Notes under the pieces: model-generated | What the model was told of the DNA's origin: nothing | Database searches by the model: none | Seen by the model: the letters and a program-made list of their open reading frames with translations, nothing else | Source of the DNA: Streptococcus sanguinis SK355 | GTDB lineage: Bacteria > Bacillota > Bacilli > Lactobacillales > Streptococcaceae | NCBI RefSeq assembly: GCF_000212855.1 | Contig: NZ_GL890993.1 | Span: 528,546 to 592,545 of the forward strand | DNA length: 64,000 nucleotides | Direction of reading: 5' to 3' | In this document: positions 1 through 7,442 of the stretch, one piece after another | Layout of the letters: the number at the start of each line of letters is the position of its first letter | Position numbering within the stretch: position 1 is the stretch's first letter | Position numbers and translations under genes: made by a program

Positions 1-1116
1 GTCAAAGGCAGATACCGTAGAAGTAATATCCAAGTTTCCTCCTGACATGATGACATCACCGTTGGAGTCGATAGCATCGGTATCGCCTTCACCGACCTCG
101 ACCTTGATATCGCCACCAGTAATCTTGATAAAGATATCAGCGCCAGTTACGTCACTAGCTGCATTGATCCCATCATCTGTCGCATAAAGATCCAGCTTGC
201 CGCCGTTAATGGTAACATTGGTTCCTTCCAGAGCTTCTACACTCTTGGAAACCGTAATCGTCCCACCATCAATCAAAGCGATATTGCTAGCGTGCAGACC
301 ATCATCACCTGCATTAATCGTGATGGTACCGGACTGGATATAGAGATTCCCCAGAGAAGTATCTTCATCATTGTCCGCGTGGATGGCATCTTCTGTCGCT
401 GTGATATCGATAGTAGCGTCCTTGATATTAATGGCTGAAGCTGCTGACAGACCATGCTTAGCTGCCTTGATCGTATAGGTATCACCTGTCACCCGCAAGG
501 TCTGCTCAGACTTAATCGCTGTTTCATACTTGCCGTCAACTGTCAGGCTTCCAGATCCGTTGAGAGTCAGGTCAGAGTTACTATAGATAGCTGCATCTGC
601 ATCCGTATTACTGTGATTTGATGAATCTGAGATGGTGTTTTGGCTGCCGTCAGCCAGAGTCAGGCTTGTTTTACCCGCATTTTCTACTAGGATAGCTGCG
701 TCTGTCCCGCTCATGGTTACGCCATTTAGGACGATTTGAACTTTGTCGCTATCACCTGCTTTGACGACAATCTGCACATTTTCACTCGTTCCAGAAACGA
801 CATAGGTCCCAGCCTCAGAAATTGTCACGGTAGAGCCGGAGACACTAGCGCCGTCACCAGAGGTCTTAGCACTAGAGCCACTCAGGCTGATGGTCGTCGC
901 CTTGGACTCATCATAAGAAGCATCTGAGTCCTCTGAGGCAAAATAATCAGAAGTATTAGTCTTAGTCTGACTGGTACTGGTAGCATTAGCAGTCTGGGTA
1001 GTGCTTGAAGCTGTAGAGCTGCTGGCATTTGAACTGCATGCTCCCAGCACTGCTGTCATCAAGACCAGTGGAATCATCAATTTAATTTTTTTAAGAGTTG
1101 ATTTTGATTGTTTCAT
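1..1116 (-). CDS. Carbohydrate-binding (Cthe_2159/DUF4353-like) lipoprotein, 3' end outside window
   Basis: The reading frame opens at ATG 1116 and is still open at base 1, so the C-terminus is missing (372 codons seen). The N-terminus is a lipoprotein signal: basic start, hydrophobic stretch, then the lipobox LGAC with the modified Cys at residue 27. A Ser/Thr-rich linker follows, then repeated short units rich in Asn, Gly, Asp and Thr (for example around AIYSNSDLTLNGSG and HADNDEDTSLGNLYIQSG), as in the parallel beta-helix, Ca-dependent carbohydrate-binding family first described from Clostridium Cthe_2159. It would be anchored outside the membrane. It lies 19 bases after the VTC-domain gene on the same strand, so the two are probably cotranscribed. 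The substrate cannot be told from the sequence. Confidence 0.8.
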   Translation of the reverse strand, partial: MKQSKSTLKKIKLMIPLVLMTAVLGACSSNASSSTASSTTQTANATSTSQTKTNTSDYFASEDSDASYDESKATTISLSGSSAKTSGDGASVSGSTVTISEAGTYVVSGTSENVQIVVKAGDSDKVQIVLNGVTMSGTDAAILVENAGKTSLTLADGSQNTISDSSNHSNTDADAAIYSNSDLTLNGSGSLTVDGKYETAIKSEQTLRVTGDTYTIKAAKHGLSAASAINIKDATIDITATEDAIHADNDEDTSLGNLYIQSGTITINAGDDGLHASNIALIDGGTITVSKSVEALEGTNVTINGGKLDLYATDDGINAASDVTGADIFIKITGGDIKVEVGEGDTDAIDSNGDVIMSGGNLDITSTVSAFD

Positions 1117-1135
1117 TTTTCTTTTCCTATCTATT

Positions 1136-1849
1136 TTATTTGCTGCTGATATAATTTGCTTTTTTATAAGCAAAGCCATATTTGGAGAAAGAGCTAGGAG
1201 ACAGTTGGTAGCGATCCATGATTTCACTCAGCCATAGCGGGCAGGTTTCTGGAGTCTTAACTTCCATGATAACGTGATTGGCTGGCAGGAGATGATCTCC
1301 ATGGCGACCAGCCAAGAGACTCAGATCATAAGGACGGTAGGTAAGGTCGTGATCAAAGGTAATCCGAATCCGCTCATCCTCAATCCCTTTCATCGAATAA
1401 CGATTGTAGCCGATATACATCATAGGCTGAATATTGCCAAAACGCTGGGTTAGCCAAGCCATTTCCTTATCTATCTGAACGTCAGTCAGCTGACTGTAAT
1501 CTCCGTCCAGATAGGCTTCCGCTGTCAGCAAATCTGCTGCAATTCGGCGTTTGCTGACCAGATTCTCTGTCTTTTTCTTGATTTCTAAAAAGACTTGACT
1601 ATCTTCGGTCGGATGCTCTTGATAAGTCCGCAAGCGCACCTTCTCGTCAAAGCAAGGATTTTCCAAGGACTCACGAATGAGCTGATAAGACGGCGTATCG
1701 TAGTAGAGATTGTTAATGGTCGAATAAGCTCGCTCATCCTCCACCAGATAGCCTTCAAACTCTAGCAATAGATCCAGCAAGGTTTCCTTGGAAATGATGT
1801 ATTTGGTTTCAAAGCGCTGAAAATGATTTTGAAAATTTTTTTCTGCCAT
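1136..1849 (-). CDS. VTC-domain protein (polyphosphate polymerase-like)
   Basis: A 237-residue soluble protein matching the VTC domain, the catalytic fold of eukaryotic polyphosphate polymerase. Basic and acidic residues of the triphosphate tunnel are recognisable: FETKYII near residue 13, NNLYYDTPSY near 46, VRLRTY near 72, VFLEIKKK near 86, RRIAA near 101, YNRYSMKG near 148 and IMEVKTPE near 193. No SPX domain is present. Bacterial VTC proteins commonly sit with DUF4956, CotH or Cthe_2159-type genes; here the carbohydrate-binding lipoprotein follows directly. GGGAGAAG precedes the ATG. Polyphosphate synthesis is inferred from family membership only. Confidence 0.8.
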   Translation of the reverse strand: MAEKNFQNHFQRFETKYIISKETLLDLLLEFEGYLVEDERAYSTINNLYYDTPSYQLIRESLENPCFDEKVRLRTYQEHPTEDSQVFLEIKKKTENLVSKRRIAADLLTAEAYLDGDYSQLTDVQIDKEMAWLTQRFGNIQPMMYIGYNRYSMKGIEDERIRITFDHDLTYRPYDLSLLAGRHGDHLLPANHVIMEVKTPETCPLWLSEIMDRYQLSPSSFSKYGFAYKKANYISSK

Positions 1850-1903
1850 GGGCTTCTCCCCTCTCTATCTTTCTTGAATGTAATGCAATTTTAAAGATGA
1901 AAA

Positions 1904-1931
1904 CTTAAAAGAAAGATAAAGAAAACTTAAA
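1904..1931 (-). promoter_or_regulatory. Phased TTTAAG repeats upstream of the VTC gene
   Basis: On the minus strand the sequence reads TTTAAG-N5-TTTATC-N5-TTTAAG, three hexamers at an 11-base period. The known CiaR operator of streptococci is TTTAAG-N5-TTTAAG, and a close match is present at htrA in this window. The middle hexamer departs at two of six positions, so this is a candidate response-regulator site, not a certain CiaR box. No convincing -10 was found at the expected distance. Confidence 0.35.
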
Positions 1932-1964
1932 GAAAACAAAACATCTCCCTTTTCAGGAGATGTT
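1928..1964 (-). terminator. Terminator after the YhgE gene
   Basis: A perfect 9-bp stem (AACATCTCC/GGAGATGTT, 1940-1948 with 1956-1964) is followed on the minus strand by TTTGTTTTC. It ends transcription from the YhgE/Pip gene that stops at 2039. Confidence 0.75.
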
Positions 1965-2038
1965 GATTAGAGAAAAAGTAAAAGAATTACAGATAGACTT
2001 TTCATCTACATTCTTACAGATTCATAAAGGCACAGACC

Positions 2039-4462
2039 CTAAGCTAGCTGTTTTTTATCCGTTCGATAGACCAGAGTACCAAGTGCCATGAAAAGAACTA
2101 AAACAAAAGCAAGGAAGACCACCTGACTACCTATTTGGCCATTCATGGAAATCGTTTGGCGTAAGCCCGATACAGAATAGCTCATTGGCAGCCAAGGGTT
2201 GATAACTTGGAAAATCTTACTAGTCAACTCCAGCGGATAGGTTCCTGCACTAGAAGCCAGCTGTAAAAGCAAGAGAATCAGAGAAGCAAAGGCACCGAGC
2301 TTGCTATCCCAAGTAACCAAAGCGGTTACAAGAGCCATAAAGGTCATGCTGGCTAGTACAATCAAACCAAGGGTTGCCCACTCATGGTTAGCAGATAGGC
2401 CTATCAAGTGCACAGCACCATAGACCAAAACACCCGCCACGACAGAAATGACTCCATTTACCTCTATACGGGCCTTCAGCCAATCTCGTTTCGTCCTAGG
2501 TTCTTGACCCGATGGAAGTGTACTAAAGATGATGTTGGTTGAAATAGCCGCCACAAATAAAGCTACTGAAATCATATAAGGCGCCATCCCAATGCCGTTT
2601 TTCTCTACCTTGTTCTCATCTGTCTTGCTCAGTGTCAGAGGATCTGCCAGAGTTTTTGCATTGTCTTCCTTGGTTGAAACAGCCGACAATTTATCGCCTG
2701 CATCCGCGAGTCCATTAGACAAATCGCTCGTCCCCACAGTAAGTTTAGAGAGATTATCTGTTAAAGCACTGCTGCCATCAGCTAGCTTCCCTGTTCCGCT
2801 CGCTAATTGATTGGTCCCATCCGCTAATTTCCCGAAACTAGAGGTCAATTCTGGCGATTTATCTGTTAATTGGGCTGCCCCGTTTGCTAATTTTGTTGTA
2901 TTTGCTAGCAAATCAGGGTTCTTACTTGCCAAAGCTGATGTTCCCTCAGATAGCTGACCAACTGCATTGGTATAACTTATCACCCCTTGTTCCAATTGTG
3001 TCGCGCCAGTCGTTAGTTTATCATTTAGGGTATCTACACCTGTGACTAGTTGATTGGCTCCTCCGCTTGCTGAACCGAGGCCAGTACTCACCGTTGATAA
3101 GCCATTATAAAGGCCATTGATCATGCTAGCTGCCTGTGGCAGAACTTGATTTGATGCACCTTCTAACTGACTAAGTTTTGTTTGACTAGCGCCTTTTATC
3201 GTTTCAAGAGAAGCCCTCATTGTATCGATTTCTGATAAAATCGCCTGAGTAGATTGATCACTTCCTGCTTGACTAGCACTGACTGCTGCGTCAATCTCAG
3301 CCTTAGCCTCACTAGAAAGGCCTTGATAAGCGCTCGTCCCTTGGACACTTGCCAAAGCTGCGGCCTTGGCGTCTTGATTATTATTGATAATGGCCTGAGC
3401 GGATGCTGCTATGCTAGTCAGCGAAGCTTCAATGCTGTCTGTTGGCACTGCTGAGTCACTTGCTGCAGCTTGAATACTAGCATTCAACTGAGTCAAGCCA
3501 GTTGCCAAATCATTCACGTTTTGCTGATTGTTAGCTAAAGTTGTATCTACCGATGACTTTAATGTAGCCAAGCCAGTGTTCAGATTCGTTACACCTGTCG
3601 ATAAGGCCTGAACTCCATCTCCTGACTGAGTAAGCTGTTGGACTCCACCCAATAAGTCTGCTGATCGACCCGACAGCTGATTTGCACCTTTGGCCACAGT
3701 ACTTACACCATTTGCATAAGTGTTTATCCCGTTTGACAAACTACCCAGTCCAGACGATACTTGTGCAACACTCCCAGTATAAGTCTGTAGTCCTGTATTA
3801 AATTGAGCTGCACCGGACGATAATTTGCTCGTAGCTTGATTCAGAGTTCTTAAGTTATCTGCAATTGTCTGACTTCCTGAACCTAGTTGTTGGCTGCCAG
3901 ATGTTAATTGCTGAGCACCATCAGATGCCTTAACCAATCCCGTTTTTAGATCTCCCATATTCTTAAATATGGCGCTTGTATAAGTATCCGTCACATTTTG
4001 CGCCACCGTCTGCTTCAAAGAAGCCATGGCTGAATCACTCATCTTACCAGCAATAAAACTGTGGCCGCTAGACGTTTGATAGTCAATCTTCATTTGCTGA
4101 GGATTATCGGTCAAAATACTGGCTGCACGTTCAGATAAATCACTTGGAAGCGTCACAACCATGTAGTAATCACCCTTTTCCAAACCATTTTGAGCATCTT
4201 CTTTACTGACAAAGTGAAAATCCAGATTTTTATTTTCCTTGAGGCTGGAAACAACATCCTCACCTATAGACAAGGTCTTGCCACTAGCAGTTACAGCTTT
4301 ATCCTGATTGACAACCGCCACTGGCAAGTCCGATACCTTTCCATACGGATCCCACATGGAGCTCAAGAAAATAACATTATACAAGGCAGGAATCAAAGAG
4401 ACTCCTAACATCACAATGATAAAAGTCGGCTTTTTTAAAATGGCTTTCCATTCTCTTAACAT
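2039..4462 (-). CDS. YhgE/Pip-family membrane protein
   Basis: An 807-residue protein of the YhgE/Pip (phage infection protein) family, related to ABC-2 type exporters and to Lactococcus Pip. One N-terminal membrane segment (about residues 13-32) is followed by a roughly 570-residue extracellular region and then about five C-terminal membrane segments (from about residue 628 to the end). The extracellular region is dominated by repeats of the pattern L-x-x-G-x-x-x-L-x-x-G (LTSGSQQLGSGSQ, LADGTNQLASGTGKLADGS), probably coiled coil. AGGAGG precedes the ATG. The promoter carries palindromes typical of TetR operators, so it may be repressed by a TetR protein, perhaps the one at 5764. The physiological role is not known. 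Confidence 0.85.
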   Translation of the reverse strand: MLREWKAILKKPTFIIVMLGVSLIPALYNVIFLSSMWDPYGKVSDLPVAVVNQDKAVTASGKTLSIGEDVVSSLKENKNLDFHFVSKEDAQNGLEKGDYYMVVTLPSDLSERAASILTDNPQQMKIDYQTSSGHSFIAGKMSDSAMASLKQTVAQNVTDTYTSAIFKNMGDLKTGLVKASDGAQQLTSGSQQLGSGSQTIADNLRTLNQATSKLSSGAAQFNTGLQTYTGSVAQVSSGLGSLSNGINTYANGVSTVAKGANQLSGRSADLLGGVQQLTQSGDGVQALSTGVTNLNTGLATLKSSVDTTLANNQQNVNDLATGLTQLNASIQAAASDSAVPTDSIEASLTSIAASAQAIINNNQDAKAAALASVQGTSAYQGLSSEAKAEIDAAVSASQAGSDQSTQAILSEIDTMRASLETIKGASQTKLSQLEGASNQVLPQAASMINGLYNGLSTVSTGLGSASGGANQLVTGVDTLNDKLTTGATQLEQGVISYTNAVGQLSEGTSALASKNPDLLANTTKLANGAAQLTDKSPELTSSFGKLADGTNQLASGTGKLADGSSALTDNLSKLTVGTSDLSNGLADAGDKLSAVSTKEDNAKTLADPLTLSKTDENKVEKNGIGMAPYMISVALFVAAISTNIIFSTLPSGQEPRTKRDWLKARIEVNGVISVVAGVLVYGAVHLIGLSANHEWATLGLIVLASMTFMALVTALVTWDSKLGAFASLILLLLQLASSAGTYPLELTSKIFQVINPWLPMSYSVSGLRQTISMNGQIGSQVVFLAFVLVLFMALGTLVYRTDKKQLA

Positions 4463-4478
4463 GTCTACCTCCTAAAAA

Positions 4479-4575
4479 TTATACATAGTGTCCAAATTTC
4501 GATAAAATTGATTATACACCAATCGAAAATTATTACAAGTTTATTCTTTAAAAATTAGACATCGTGTCTAATTTT
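4479..4575 (-). promoter_or_regulatory. YhgE promoter with two related operator palindromes
   Basis: A -35 TTGTAA (4538-4533) and a -10 TATAAT (4516-4511) lie 16 bases apart on the minus strand. Upstream is a perfect inverted repeat with 11-base arms (AAAATTAGACA at 4551-4561, TGTCTAATTTT at 4565-4575). A degenerate second copy, core ATTATACATAGTGTCC, lies at about 4479-4500, just downstream of the start point. This is the layout of a TetR-type repressor bound at two sites around a promoter. The repressor is not proven. Confidence 0.6.
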
Positions 4576-4836
4576 GTTTAAAAAGATTGTAGGGAAGTGG
4601 AATAAGTTAGCCCTAGTGTCTTTAATCCCTGAATAATCTGTAATCAAAAGGTATTCTTCCATAGGTAGGGACACAGAAAATCAGTATTATGTTAGAATGA
4701 TAAGTTAGGTAAATGGAGTCAAGCATCGAGCTCTTAACTTGACGATACGGTTCCATGTGAAACACTGCTGTCAGCAGACGTCTCACACCACAGCAGCTCA
4801 AGTCAGATTGAGCACAGTAAAGAAAGGTTTTAGACA
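4576..4836. other. Intergenic stretch without a recognisable gene
   Basis: About 260 bases between the YhgE promoter and the broken lipoprotein gene. It contains a third, weak TTAG-N5-GTGTCT element near 4607 and inverted segments (CTGCTGT near 4767, ACAGCAG near 4791) that could fold in the lipoprotein leader. No gene with a start and a ribosome site was found. A clear promoter was not identified. Confidence 0.4.
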
Positions 4837-5519
4837 ATGAAAAAAGAACACCATTTAGCTTATTTGCTCTAGTTGCAGCACTATTTCTTCTGTCAGCCTG
4901 CCGTTTCCTTGTACCATCTAACTCAGATTCTACCACTAACTCTTCTAATTCAGATAAATCAGGAAAAAAAGTTAGTTTAAAGGATTCCTCAAGCTCATCA
5001 AAGCAATCTTCCAAAAGTAAAAGCAGCTCCTCTAGCAGCAGTAGTTCTTCCAGAAGTTCTAGTAAGGATATAGAAAAAACCACAGATGGTCTTCCAGAAG
5101 ATGCCGATCATGCTAAGAAAGATAAGATTTATGCGACTGGCAATGCCAAGGTTTATTACCAATCCTATGAAACAGGCGGTTTTGAAGCTCAAATTCCTGA
5201 ATTTAAAGGATATACCCAAGAAAAAGTTAAAAGTATTTTGGGTGAGCCAGAAAAAGTAAGCACCGACCTCGCTTCTGAATATGAAGCCTTCCAAGACAAA
5301 GAATTAGAAAATCTGAAGAGGCTGGTTCAGGATCAAAAAATAAGCAAAGAACAGGCGCGTGCTTTCTTAGCGGGTGCAGTTGATAATGCTCAAGCATCAA
5401 GATTACAAAACACCTACATAATTTACTCTTATAAAAATGAGCAAATTTCTATTATCTTCTCGCAAGAGGGCGAGCTACTTTACGTCACTCCTGACCCCGA
5501 CTATCTCTACTTTAAATAA
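4837..5519 (+). pseudogene. Lipoprotein (DUF4947-like) with frameshift in the poly-A tract of its signal peptide
   Basis: The ATG at 4837 follows AAAGGTTTTAGACA and is followed by six A (4840-4845). Read as written, the frame stops after 11 codons at TAG. With seven A it would read MKKRTPFSLFALVAALFLLSAC, a textbook lipoprotein signal with lipobox LSAC, and stay open to 5519 (about 227 residues). After the Cys comes a Ser/Lys-rich linker, then a conserved-looking domain with YATGNAKVYYQSYE, FKGYTQEKVKSILGEPEKV and a C-terminus YVTPDPDYLYFK, resembling streptococcal DUF4947 lipoproteins. No other in-frame start lies between the upstream stop at 4818 and the domain. The remainder of the frame is intact, which argues for a recent event, phase variation, slippage or a sequencing error. 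Confidence 0.65.
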
Positions 5520-5528
5520 TGCTCAAAA

Positions 5529-5571
5529 CGAAGGCCGAGACTTTACTTTAAGTCTCAGCTTCGCTATTTTT
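5529..5571 (+). terminator. Terminator after the lipoprotein gene
   Basis: Stem CGAAG...CTTCG with inner GAGACTT/AAGTCTC, separated by a small internal loop, then CTATTTTTAC. It follows the stop codon at 5519 by ten bases. Confidence 0.7.
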
Positions 5572-5647
5572 ACTGCTTTTTGCCAGTCAATCAAGCCTAA
5601 TTAAGATAAAATTTTAACTATCTATGCTTAATTCCGGAATTTAACTC

Positions 5648-5676
5648 TTTTCCACTGGAAAAACATTTGATATAAT
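5648..5676 (+). promoter_or_regulatory. Promoter of the TetR gene with an overlapping palindrome
   Basis: A -10 TATAAT lies at 5671-5676. A perfect 15-bp palindrome, TTTTCCACTGGAAAA (5648-5662), covers the -35 position. Its placement suits autorepression by the downstream TetR protein. It does not resemble the palindromes at the YhgE promoter, so the link between this regulator and YhgE is uncertain. Confidence 0.5.
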
Positions 5677-5763
5677 GGTACGTGGAGAAAAAGAAAAAGT
5701 AGTTTGCTATGATAGCTATTAGCTTGAAGAGCAGACTGAGGCTTAGCCTCAAAGGGAGATTTT

Positions 5764-6294
5764 ATGTTAGAAAGCAATAAGCGCCGAAAAACCAAGGCTA
5801 TTATTGAAAGAGCCATGGTTACACTACTGCATAAGCAGTCCTTCGATCATATCACTACTGTCCAGCTAGCTCAAGCTGCTGGTATCAGCCGTAGTAGTTT
5901 TTATACTCACTACAAGGACAAGTACGATATGATTGAACGTTATCAGCAAAACCTCTTTCATCAGTTGGGGTATATTTTTGAGAACAATCAAGAAGATATC
6001 AAAACTGCGATTACGGAGGTCTTTCAGTTCCTCCAGCAAGAGCCGCTCTTAGCCGCCCTTTTGACGGAAAACGGTACGAAAGAGATTCAAAATTTCTTGC
6101 GCCACAAGCTGCAGGTGATGCTGGCAGATAACCTACAGGACCGTTTTAGCAATCGCATTTACAATCATTTCGAAAAAGAATACAGCCGGGTCTTTCTTGC
6201 CAATGCCTTCTTTGGTGTCTGCCAGATGTGGATTGCTAGAGGAAAAAAAGAAAGTCCTGAACAAATAGCAGAATTTCTTTTGAAAATGCTGTAA
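5764..6294 (+). CDS. TetR/AcrR-family transcriptional regulator
   Basis: A 176-residue one-domain regulator. The N-terminal helix-turn-helix is clear: RRKTKAIIERAMVTLL, then ITTVQLAQAAGISRSSFYTHYKDKYDMIE (about residues 32-60). The C-terminal ligand domain is divergent, as usual, and its ligand is not recognisable. The gene stands alone, with AAGGGAG before the ATG. It could control itself, the YhgE gene on its left, or the KAS III operon that ends 100 bases to its right in convergent orientation. Confidence 0.85.
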   Translation: MLESNKRRKTKAIIERAMVTLLHKQSFDHITTVQLAQAAGISRSSFYTHYKDKYDMIERYQQNLFHQLGYIFENNQEDIKTAITEVFQFLQQEPLLAALLTENGTKEIQNFLRHKLQVMLADNLQDRFSNRIYNHFEKEYSRVFLANAFFGVCQMWIARGKKESPEQIAEFLLKML

Positions 6295-6397
6295 GAAGTT
6301 GCTCGAATCCAATGGATCCTGGCTCTTCTGATATTTTGAAAAATTAAACAGGGTGTATAAAACCTCTTTTGGTTCTGTACACCCTATTTTTATTGTA

Positions 6398-7342
6398 TTA
6401 TAATTTCATAGCCAACATATTGACTGTCATACCAGCTGCTGTTCCCATCAGAGCGATGGTATCCCCTTCTCTGACTAGGTTGCGCTCCAAAGCATAACAG
6501 AGAGAAAAGGGCACTGCCACTGACACCATATTACCATAGTCTTGCACAATATTAAGGTATTTATCATCAGGTATACCCAAGCTGCGCATGACCATTGGCA
6601 GAGCACGACTCGCCTGATGCGGAATGATATAATCCAAATCAGATAGGCTGAGGCCGCTCTTTTCTTTAAATTCTTTAAACATTTCCGGAATTTTTCTGGC
6701 AGAAAGCAAGAGAATCTTCTTGCCATTCATGTCAAACATGTAGTGAGTTTTGGTAGCATCCGAATACTCCTTAGGCTGAAAAGATGTCAAACCACCGCGA
6801 ATCTCTGTATCATGAGCTCCCTCAGACCAGGTCCGCTGCATGCTGGAGATGACCCCTCTTTCTTCCTCTGTTGCTTCAAAAATCAAAGCTGCTGCTCCGT
6901 CACTGAACAACTCAAAACTTTCCTTCTGATTGGGATTGAGACCCAAACTTCCAACCTCACTGGACACGATGAGGATCCTCTGATACTCACCAGCCTCCAA
7001 CAAATGAGACATGAGACTTAAAGCTGAGATAAAGCTGGTGCAGGTCGTATTGATATCCATGGCTGGAATAGACAAGCCCTTAGCCACCAACTCATGAATC
7101 AGGGCAGCAGTGCAGGGAATAGGCTGAACGCCCACCGCACTGGCCGATACGATGCAGTCAATATCTTTGATTGTCAAGCCCGCTTGCTGCAGGGCTTTTT
7201 CAATCGCCTTAACCGCCATGGAAAGCTGGGTTTCTTCATTTTCCACCACTCGATAACGGGTCTGATCCTTAAAAGTCACGGTATTTCTAGGTAGATGCGT
7301 ACCATAACCAACAATCTTTATATGATTCTTTACTGCAGTCAT
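6398..7342 (-). CDS. Ketoacyl synthase III-like (FabH/OleA-like) condensing enzyme
   Basis: A 314-residue thiolase-fold protein of the KAS III superfamily. The catalytic triad is intact: Cys101 in NTTCTSF, His242 in IIPHQAS and Asn271 in YGNMVSVAVP. It therefore should make a carbon-carbon bond by decarboxylative or non-decarboxylative Claisen condensation of acyl thioesters. The position away from the fatty acid synthesis genes, and its operon with a ligase, an MBL hydrolase and an SDR, argue against a housekeeping FabH and for a dedicated pathway, as with OleA. AAGGAG precedes the ATG. It is the last gene of the operon; a hairpin (GGCAGTT/AACTGCC, 7377-7395) lies in the 100-base gap before it. 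Confidence 0.8.
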   Translation of the reverse strand: MTAVKNHIKIVGYGTHLPRNTVTFKDQTRYRVVENEETQLSMAVKAIEKALQQAGLTIKDIDCIVSASAVGVQPIPCTAALIHELVAKGLSIPAMDINTTCTSFISALSLMSHLLEAGEYQRILIVSSEVGSLGLNPNQKESFELFSDGAAALIFEATEEERGVISSMQRTWSEGAHDTEIRGGLTSFQPKEYSDATKTHYMFDMNGKKILLLSARKIPEMFKEFKEKSGLSLSDLDYIIPHQASRALPMVMRSLGIPDDKYLNIVQDYGNMVSVAVPFSLCYALERNLVREGDTIALMGTAAGMTVNMLAMKL

Positions 7343-7442
7343 ATTAAACTCCTTCTTGTCAGACTTGGGGCTGCTCGGCAGTTGGGTAAACTGCCAAAGC
7401 GCTTCAGCCTCTGATTCATATATTTTTCCACTTGGGGCATTC

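Noticed and set aside
4750..4763. GTTCCATGTGAAAC as a parS site
   Set aside because: Two mismatches including the central C, and far from the origin.
4622..5083. Leftward frame rich in Leu and Glu opposite the lipoprotein gene
   Set aside because: It is the antisense of a Ser/Lys-rich linker, without a ribosome site; composition explains it.
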